Positions 1-4,677 of a stretch of 9,710 bases of DNA are shown here, piece by piece. Numbering within the stretch: position 1 is the first letter of the stretch; each line of letters opens with the position of its first letter. The DNA comes from Methanospirillum hungatei (GTDB taxonomy: Archaea; Halobacteriota; Methanomicrobia; Methanomicrobiales; Methanospirillaceae). The position numbers and the translations under genes are program-made. Under the pieces are notes generated by a model. That model ran no database searches. It had not been told where the DNA came from and saw only the letters and a list, made by a program, of their open reading frames with translations. The stretch covers positions 1-9,710 of the forward strand of contig QKDV01000146.1 in assembly GCA_003251955.1 (NCBI GenBank), read 5' to 3'.

Positions 1-632
1 ATGAGACAGATCAGGACAAGGTTACGATATACCCAAATGCCTCTCCGGAATTTTTCGGATGGATAATTCCAATGGGCGTAGGACGTGCCAGGGTTGGAAT
101 GTGTGGAATTACCAATGTTAAAGAAAAGTTTGAACGATTTGTATCAAAGTTCGGAACTAAACGGGTTCAGTTCGTGAGCGGAACCGTTCCTCTTGGAACT
201 ATAAACAGGACTGTTGCAGAAGGAATCATGATAGCTGGAGATGCTGCTGCTATGGCAAAACCGACGTCTGGTGGCGGAGTCTATACAGGAATTAGGGCAG
301 CACGGCATGCTGCGGCTGTTGCCAAACTTGCATGTGAAAAAGGACGGACTGATCCCGGGTTTCTTTCAGCCTATGAGAAAAGATGGCGTGGCGATATTGG
401 GAGAGAACTGAAGATTGGTTATGCCGCATTCAGATACCGACAGCAGATCACCCAGATAGAGATGGAGAAGATCATCTCGGTCATGAGTAGTCCTGATATC
501 AGGGATCTGATTGTCAAAAAGGGAGACATGGACAGGCCGGGAAGACTACTTCTGTCACTTCTTCTCCATCCGACTATGAACAGAGCTGGTGGAATATTTC
601 TCAGGTCAGCTTTCAGGACATTAACTCAGTAA
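1..632 (+). CDS. Geranylgeranyl reductase family FAD-dependent protein, 3' part
   Basis: The frame is open from the window edge (first full codon at position 3) to the TAA at 630-632. About 209 residues are visible and the N-terminal FAD-binding (Rossmann) part lies upstream, outside the window. The ATG at 72 is internal: the residues before it (PEFFGWIIP) match the conserved substrate-side segment of the geranylgeranyl reductase family. The next landmark is GDAAAMAKPTSGGGVYTGIR (from about 237), the second FAD-contacting motif of this flavoprotein superfamily. A basic helical C-terminal region follows. In archaea these enzymes saturate the isoprenoid chains of digeranylgeranylglycerolipids at the membrane, but the family has several paralogs per genome and the substrate cannot be decided here. 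The 35-bp gap to the next gene on the same strand suggests co-transcription. Family assignment is confident; exact substrate is not. Confidence 0.85.
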   Translation, partial: ETDQDKVTIYPNASPEFFGWIIPMGVGRARVGMCGITNVKEKFERFVSKFGTKRVQFVSGTVPLGTINRTVAEGIMIAGDAAAMAKPTSGGGVYTGIRAARHAAAVAKLACEKGRTDPGFLSAYEKRWRGDIGRELKIGYAAFRYRQQITQIEMEKIISVMSSPDIRDLIVKKGDMDRPGRLLLSLLLHPTMNRAGGIFLRSAFRTLTQ

Positions 633-654
633 GCAGGTTTATTGGGAAGTTGGA

Positions 655-660
655 AGGAGA
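655..660 (+). promoter_or_regulatory. Shine-Dalgarno site of the 668-991 gene
   Basis: AGGAGA lies seven bases before the ATG at 668, a normal spacing. The same frame also has a TTG at 650 that would add six residues, but that start would put the ribosome site inside the coding sequence. The ATG at 668 is therefore preferred. Confidence 0.6.
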
Positions 661-667
661 ATTATTC

Positions 668-991
668 ATGGCAGCCTCCCAAAGCAGATTCGGACGCGGC
701 TTTTTCATCAACATTTCTCATCTTGTAACAAAATTTTCCCATCCTCCTGACCGGGCATGGATGGGAGCACAGGATTATTTTACTGATCTCACCATCCCTC
801 CTCGATTCAAAGGAACAGATATCGAAGAGTTGGTTGGCATACTCAGACAGCAGATAATGTGGCATCAGGCCGGCGGCCCGATGGATAAGGAACAATATGT
901 TGAGGTGAAACGAACCTTAAACAGACTACTCATTGCACTAGATCGGGAGATGGGAATATTAGATCCTGATATTGGAAGATACCACGAGTAA
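668..991 (+). CDS. Conserved-looking small protein of unknown function
   Basis: The protein has 107 residues, starts with MAASQSRFGRGFF and ends in DIGRYHE. I do not recognise a family. The N-terminal third is mixed hydrophobic and basic (GRGFFINISHLVTKF). The middle carries aromatic and proline residues (DYFTDLTIPPRFKG). From about residue 50 the sequence looks helical and amphipathic (DIEELVGILRQQIMWHQ, then VEVKRTLNRLLIALDREMG). There is no signal peptide, convincing membrane span, metal-binding Cys/His cluster or nucleotide-binding motif. It lies 35 bp behind the geranylgeranyl reductase family gene with its own Shine-Dalgarno site, so the two are probably co-transcribed, and a link to lipid or quinone-like isoprenoid metabolism is possible but only inferred. 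Its stop is 16 bp from the stop of the convergent TPR gene. The clear ribosome site and the lack of a better frame support a real gene. Confidence 0.7.
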   Translation: MAASQSRFGRGFFINISHLVTKFSHPPDRAWMGAQDYFTDLTIPPRFKGTDIEELVGILRQQIMWHQAGGPMDKEQYVEVKRTLNRLLIALDREMGILDPDIGRYHE

Positions 992-1007
992 TACCTTACA
1001 CCAGAAC

Positions 1008-2381
1008 TTAAAATCCAATAACTCCTCTGAAGAAGCTGATGGCTGCCCCCAAGTAGTCACCCTGTGACATCTGAACGCCCTGCAAAGCATTGAAAATATC
1101 AGAATTATGGGGATCCTTCTCAAGAGCGGTGCTAAAGGCTTCTGTAGCCTCTTTCTTCTCGCCATACATCGAATAGATCTCTCCTTTCTGCATGTATGCC
1201 CGCCCATTGTTCGGGTTTATCTTCAGACCTTCATCGATCAGTTTCATCGCAGTGATGTAATCACCAAGTTTTCCATTTGCATACCCCAGTGAAGCTATGA
1301 TATCAGAGTCATTAGGCAGTAGTTCATTGGCACGGGTGTATGCATCTTTTGCACTCTCATATTCTTCAATCTTGAGGGCGGTGTATCCTTTCCTTCGCCA
1401 CGCCTCGCCAAGTTCTGGGGTGATAGTCATGACCTGATCATACACATCAAGGGTATCCTTGTACCGCTTAAGTTTGTACTCGATGACAGTAACTCGATCC
1501 CACTCACCAGTAAACCTGACGTTAGAGGCTACTGACTGGTAATATGCTTCCACAGGCTCCATTTGCTGAGTTATCCGGGTATTTTTTATCCCCTGATAAT
1601 ACCAGAGATCATTCTTCTGCATCGTAGTAAAGCCGCCATCATAGGAGTAGAAAGCACTTTTATAATCCTGTTGAGCGAAATATGCATCACCGGCAACAAA
1701 CCACTGAGGAACATCAGTCATCTGAATCCTTTTAGCCGCAGATGCTGCGGATATTGCTCCGTTGTAGTCTTTTTTATCCAAAAGAAGGTACCCCTTGTTG
1801 GCATAGAATGAGGCCTGTTCGGGATCAACTGCTATTGCTTTATTAATTGCTTCAATCCCTTTATCACTCTCATTCATGTATCTGTACGTAACCCCGAGAT
1901 TATTCCATGCGACAGCATAATCAGGTTTCAAAGTGGTAGCCTTCTGAAAGGCAGTAGCAGCATCATTGTACTTCCCACTCCTGCAGTAGGCAACACCCTG
2001 CACATTATACTCGCTCGGATCATTTGGTGAGAGTGCTGCTGCTTTTCCAAATGCATCTGTCGCTTTCGCTTGATCTCCAAGATTCCCCCATGATGTTCCA
2101 ATGATATGCCAGGCAAAAGAACTACTTGAATTAACCAAAAGAAACATTTCGGATGCATTTATCGCTTCAGGATACTTTTCTGCGTTATAAAAAATCAGGG
2201 CCCTGTACATGAGGGCAGTCTGGTTCTTTGGATCGTGAGTTAAAACTAGATCATTCTCTCTCACCAGATCATCAGTACTAACCGTATTATTCTCAAATAC
2301 TGATGCATCCGCTTCTGCTGCACACCAATGTGGCATAAACAGGAATACAATAAGTATGAGTATCAGCAGGAGCGATCGCAT
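1008..2381 (-). CDS. Exported TPR-repeat protein
   Basis: The chosen start, ATG at 2381, gives 457 residues and has a strong GGAGGT six bases upstream. The frame extends to 2444, but those 21 extra residues would bury the signal peptide. Residues 1-20 are a typical export signal (MRSLLLILILIVFLFMPHW), with likely cleavage near CAAEA; WCAA is not a good lipobox. The rest is almost entirely tetratricopeptide repeats: about eleven 34-residue units can be read, such as AVAWNNLGVTYRYMNESDKG and GEAWRRKGYTALKIEEYESA, with a degenerate stretch around residues 265-305. No C-terminal anchor is visible; the protein ends in FFRGVIGF. TPR arrays are protein-binding scaffolds, and the signal places this one outside the membrane, so it may organise surface or envelope proteins; its partner is unknown. 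It lies 87 bp behind nifB on the same strand, with an oligo-T stretch between them, so co-transcription is uncertain. Confidence 0.85.
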   Translation of the reverse strand: MRSLLLILILIVFLFMPHWCAAEADASVFENNTVSTDDLVRENDLVLTHDPKNQTALMYRALIFYNAEKYPEAINASEMFLLVNSSSSFAWHIIGTSWGNLGDQAKATDAFGKAAALSPNDPSEYNVQGVAYCRSGKYNDAATAFQKATTLKPDYAVAWNNLGVTYRYMNESDKGIEAINKAIAVDPEQASFYANKGYLLLDKKDYNGAISAASAAKRIQMTDVPQWFVAGDAYFAQQDYKSAFYSYDGGFTTMQKNDLWYYQGIKNTRITQQMEPVEAYYQSVASNVRFTGEWDRVTVIEYKLKRYKDTLDVYDQVMTITPELGEAWRRKGYTALKIEEYESAKDAYTRANELLPNDSDIIASLGYANGKLGDYITAMKLIDEGLKINPNNGRAYMQKGEIYSMYGEKKEATEAFSTALEKDPHNSDIFNALQGVQMSQGDYLGAAISFFRGVIGF

Positions 2382-2387
2382 TAAATG

Positions 2388-2393
2388 ACCTCC
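2388..2393 (-). promoter_or_regulatory. Shine-Dalgarno site of the TPR gene
   Basis: On the minus strand GGAGGT lies six bases before the ATG at 2381. It is the strongest ribosome site in the window and fixes the start directly ahead of the signal peptide rather than at the upstream in-frame ATG at 2444. Confidence 0.75.
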
Positions 2394-2442
2394 GAATGAA
2401 CCAGCCGGGGGGATGGTAATCATTTGGTTCGGCGTATGATCC

Positions 2443-2448
2443 AAAAAA
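2443..2448 (-). terminator. Candidate oligo-T terminator after nifB
   Basis: A run of six T on the minus strand lies about 20 bases after the nifB stop. Oligo-T stretches are a common archaeal termination signal and no hairpin is needed. It is a single short run, so termination may be partial and could let some transcript read into the TPR gene. Confidence 0.3.
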
Positions 2449-2468
2449 GATATGGGAACGTGTCAGGG

Positions 2469-3371
2469 TTACTGACTCTTTTGCCCAGTACAGGGATTGA
2501 TATCTTTGCCAAGACAGCCGACTGCATCAGCCCGGCATCGCTGGCAGTGCGACATCTGTTTGACATATGGTTTACAGAGTTCCTGCATTGCAAGTTTCTG
2601 TTCGAGGGTCGGTGGATTGATATGTGCAAATTTTGCCTGAGAGATGAGCGGGATGATATTGTGAATGTATACACCCATAGAGCTGATCTTCTTTGCTATC
2701 TCAACGATCTGTGAATCATTGATTCCGGGAATATATACGGTGTTAACCTTGACAAGCATCTTGCGTTCTACAGCTAGGCGGATACCCTCAAGCTGCTTAC
2801 CAATAAGTAGTTCACCCATCTCTCTGCTTGAATCATACCGCTTCCCCTGATAGTTAATGAACTGGTAGATCTGTGCTGCAACATCAGGATCCAGGGCATT
2901 CATCGTAACAGTGACGTTGGTAACCCCATACTTCTCAAGGAGATCGATCTTGTCAGGGAGCAGAAGCCCGTTTGTACTGACGCATAGGATCAGATCAGGG
3001 AAATTCTCATGAATAAGCCTGAATGTCTCGAAGGTAGCGTCATTGAAGAGTGGATCGCCAGGTCCGGCTACTCCGACAACCTTGATGTATGGATGCTCGG
3101 CGATTATATCCCGTATCTTCTGAAGTGCCTGTTCAGGATTAAGTATCTCGCTGGTAACCCCGGGCCTGCTCTCATTCACACAATCAAATTTTCTGACACA
3201 GTAGTTACACTGAATATTGCATTTGGGAGCGACCGGGAGATGTGCTCTCCCAAAGGTGTGACTGGCCTTCTCACTATAGCAGGGATGTTCCTGAATCTTC
3301 CGCATTTGGTCAGGATCCCATTTTACGATGGTGCCGTCAACCTCTGCTTCCCGGTATGATTCATCAGCCAT
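2469..3371 (-). CDS. nifB: Radical SAM protein NifB (nitrogenase cofactor assembly)
   Basis: The protein has 300 residues. NifB uses SAM chemistry to fuse two [4Fe-4S] clusters and insert a carbide, making NifB-co, the core of the nitrogenase cofactor. The family motifs appear in order: HPCYSE (29-34), the radical SAM CxxxCxxC at C51, C55 and C58, ESRP (67-70), AGPGDPL (102-108), CVSTNG (130-135), TVTMN (near 155), IPGIND, and CQRCRADAVG (276-285). The HPC cysteine, C130 and the C-terminal cysteines match residues proposed as cluster ligands in NifB. The bacterial NifX-like C-terminal domain is absent, as is usual in methanogens. C286 and C294 are extra cysteines near the end. ATG 3371 is the only plausible start because an in-frame stop lies four codons upstream. 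It has no Shine-Dalgarno site but an ATAAATA box about 31 bases ahead. No nifH, nifD, nifK or nifE is in view. A NifB-like protein with another role cannot be excluded. Confidence 0.9.
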   Translation of the reverse strand: MADESYREAEVDGTIVKWDPDQMRKIQEHPCYSEKASHTFGRAHLPVAPKCNIQCNYCVRKFDCVNESRPGVTSEILNPEQALQKIRDIIAEHPYIKVVGVAGPGDPLFNDATFETFRLIHENFPDLILCVSTNGLLLPDKIDLLEKYGVTNVTVTMNALDPDVAAQIYQFINYQGKRYDSSREMGELLIGKQLEGIRLAVERKMLVKVNTVYIPGINDSQIVEIAKKISSMGVYIHNIIPLISQAKFAHINPPTLEQKLAMQELCKPYVKQMSHCQRCRADAVGCLGKDINPCTGQKSQ

Positions 3372-3398
3372 ACGTACCAGTTACGTCTGACGTTCAGC

Positions 3399-3416
3399 TA
3401 TTTATGATGCCGCATC
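3399..3416 (-). promoter_or_regulatory. Putative nifB promoter with adjacent palindrome
   Basis: On the minus strand ATAAATA (3405-3399) is centred about 31 bases before the nifB ATG, fitting an archaeal TATA box with a very short or absent leader. It is directly preceded by a perfect 5-1-5 palindrome, GATGCGGCATC on the minus strand (3416-3406), where the BRE or an upstream regulator would bind. It does not match the GGAA-N6-TTCC operator of the methanogen nitrogen regulator NrpR. Both elements are short, so chance occurrence is possible. Confidence 0.4.
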
Positions 3417-3463
3417 AGGAAAACTCAGAACTATTTGGTTTTGTTATTGAATTAACCAGTAAA

Positions 3464-3706
3464 TCAGAAGATACCAGATCCGGGTTTAAGGTTGCAGAGT
3501 TTGTCTTCACCGTGCAGGGGGAGAGTCTGCTCCCGTTCCCATCGGGTAAGGATTTTCTGGATCATCTCCTCCCTGCTTATCTCCATTAGACCGGCTGCAG
3601 AATCGATGGCCATAAGAAGTGAAACTTGAACCGGTACCACGATCTGAATACTATTTTCAGTTTCAGAGTCAGATCTCCTGTTTTGTAGGTTGTCATCATT
3701 CATCAT
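3464..3706 (-). CDS. Small ribbon-helix-helix-type DNA-binding protein candidate
   Basis: The frame encodes 80 residues. After a polar N-terminus (1-18), residues 19-58 follow the ribbon-helix-helix (Arc/MetJ/CopG) pattern: a strand (IQIVVPVQ), a first helix (LLMAIDSAAGLME), the turn residues ISREE and a second helix (MIQKILTRWERE). The IS-R-EE-IQK-IL-RW spacing is the usual second-helix signature. Such proteins dimerise and bind short operators through the paired strands. The tail (LHGEDKLCNLKPGSGIF) is not recognised. The start is ATG 3706 or the adjacent ATG 3703; a stop lies two codons upstream and no Shine-Dalgarno site is present. It sits 92 bp upstream of nifB on the same strand and 53 bp from the divergent thioredoxin gene, so it could regulate itself, nifB or the thioredoxin gene. 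Assignment rests on pattern only; a non-DNA-binding small protein is the main alternative. Confidence 0.55.
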   Translation of the reverse strand: MMNDDNLQNRRSDSETENSIQIVVPVQVSLLMAIDSAAGLMEISREEMIQKILTRWEREQTLPLHGEDKLCNLKPGSGIF

Positions 3707-3759
3707 CGTTCACAATGGTAAACACAGGTTTATGAGTTATCCTGTTCTATCACCACCAT
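3707..3759. promoter_or_regulatory. Divergent promoter spacer of the RHH and thioredoxin genes
   Basis: The two ATG codons are only 53 bp apart and neither has a Shine-Dalgarno site. One TATA-like element lies at the midpoint: TTTATGAG on the plus strand (3729-3736), about 28 bases before ATG 3760, and CATAAACC read on the minus strand, about 25 bases before ATG 3706. Both distances suit leaderless archaeal transcripts. The box is a weak match, so the call is tentative. Confidence 0.35.
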
Positions 3760-4152
3760 ATGACAGACTCTCAGGTCCCTGTAATTGATGACCATACATG
3801 GGAACATGCAGTCGAGAGAAATACAGAGCCGGTCCTCGTAATGTTCTTCAGCCCGACCTGTAGGCACTGTACCCAAATGGAGCCATATGTTGAAGATCTA
3901 GCAAGAGAGTTCTCCTCATCAGTCAAGTTCTTCAGGTTGAATATCCTTCAGTTCGGTTGGATTGCCGAGAGGTACGGAGTCATGGCAACCCCGACATTTA
4001 TCTATTTCTGTGGCGGAAAGCCGGTACAGACGAGGGTTGGTGCCGTTTTTCCTGCGATCCTGAAAAAGATGGTTGAAGAGATGGTGCAAGGCGGCGAGGA
4101 GTGCCGCATGAAGTCTACAGAAATAGAGTATGAAATAAGTGGTTATGGGTGA
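3760..4152 (+). CDS. Thioredoxin-like protein (CRHC active site)
   Basis: The protein has 130 residues. Residues 10-108 form a thioredoxin fold: VLVMFFSPTC leads into the redox pair C34-R-H-C37, and the cis-proline loop is ATPTF with P78. The residue before the first cysteine is threonine, not the tryptophan or glycine of standard thioredoxins. The Arg-His dipeptide between the cysteines resembles those of more oxidising family members, so disulfide reduction, exchange or isomerisation are all possible. Further cysteines are C84 and C115. After the last helix there is a 20-residue charged tail (from GGEECRMKS to ISGYG) that standard 105-110-residue thioredoxins lack. There is no signal peptide, so it should act in the cytoplasm. 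Transcription probably starts at or near the ATG. Its last ten bases overlap the end of the convergent hsp20 gene. In methanogens such proteins often act with ferredoxin- or F420-linked reductases, but no reductase is in view. Confidence 0.85.
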   Translation: MTDSQVPVIDDHTWEHAVERNTEPVLVMFFSPTCRHCTQMEPYVEDLAREFSSSVKFFRLNILQFGWIAERYGVMATPTFIYFCGGKPVQTRVGAVFPAILKKMVEEMVQGGEECRMKSTEIEYEISGYG

Positions 4153-4658
4153 TCAGGAGTATCATTCTCCTGATCACCTGTCTCTTCTACTGGTAGTTCA
4201 GTCACTTCTTCTTCAGGCATCTCAACTGGTGCCTCAATATCCCTGATCAGCCAGGTCAGTTCAAGGACTCCGTTCTGAAACGTCCGGTTGCATGTTGACT
4301 CTATTACCGGAGGTAGAACTGCTGAACTGCGGTAACGGGTGGTGCCATCGTACCCAATGATATGGAGGGTGCTGTCTTGAAACGCAATGCTAACGTGCTC
4401 ATTGGAGAGACCTTTCATCTCGCAAGTTGCCATCACCCTGCCATCCCATTCGATGACTTCAATCTCAGGATGCTCAACATCCCTCCCTGGACCCCCTCCT
4501 CCATTTCCTCCGGGAAATCCAGGAGGCATTCCGCCTGCAAGGATGATATTGACACCGATGACGCCAGGACGGACCTGCCCGGTGCCAAATGTCTGTCCGA
4601 GGACCTTTCTGAGCAGTTCCTCGATATTTTTAAACTCTTCCGGTGGGGTATCACTCAT
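4143..4658 (-). CDS. Hsp20/alpha-crystallin family protein with Gly-rich linker and acidic tail
   Basis: The protein has 171 residues. An N-terminal helix (FKNIEELLRKVLGQTF) is followed by a glycine/proline-rich stretch at residues 42-58 (GGMPPGFPGGNGGGGPG). An alpha-crystallin-like domain covers about 63-140. Its hallmark is the CNRTFQNGVLELTW strand (NGVL at 129-132), matching the A-x-x-x-NGVL signature of small heat-shock proteins. The tail (141-171) is very acidic and has no clear I-x-I motif, which normally drives oligomer assembly, so it may form small or unusual assemblies. Small Hsps hold unfolding proteins without ATP. It starts 19 bp behind the cdc48 paralog, with AGGAG just after that gene's stop (4671-4675, 12 bases before the ATG), so the two are almost certainly one operon and the ATPase is the obvious partner. 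The gas-vesicle protein GvpH is also Hsp20-like, but no gvp gene is seen here. Confidence 0.8.
   Translation of the reverse strand: MSDTPPEEFKNIEELLRKVLGQTFGTGQVRPGVIGVNIILAGGMPPGFPGGNGGGGPGRDVEHPEIEVIEWDGRVMATCEMKGLSNEHVSIAFQDSTLHIIGYDGTTRYRSSAVLPPVIESTCNRTFQNGVLELTWLIRDIEAPVEMPEEEVTELPVEETGDQENDTPDHP
4148..4178. terminator. Perfect 12-bp inverted repeat at the convergent trx/hsp20 ends
   Basis: GGTGATCAGGAG (4148-4159) and its exact reverse complement CTCCTGATCACC (4167-4178) flank a 7-nt loop. The hairpin contains the thioredoxin stop codon and encodes the last residues of the Hsp20 tail (GDQENDTPDHP). It can form in both convergent transcripts. It has no following T-run, so it may act as a shared RNA 3'-end, stability or pausing element rather than a classical terminator. 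Confidence 0.5.
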
Positions 4659-4677
4659 GATTGTAGTGCTCTCCTAC

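Noticed and set aside
2382..2444. Longer N-terminus for the TPR protein from the ATG at 2444
   Set aside because: It would put 21 residues before the signal peptide and ignore the strong GGAGGT before ATG 2381.
3372..3463. NrpR operator (GGAA-N6-TTCC) upstream of nifB
   Set aside because: A GGAA occurs at 3418-3421 but no TTCC follows at the required spacing.
4143..4658. Gas-vesicle GvpH identity for the Hsp20-like protein
   Set aside because: GvpH proteins are Hsp20-like, but no other gas-vesicle gene is in the window and the operon partner is a CDC48 ATPase.
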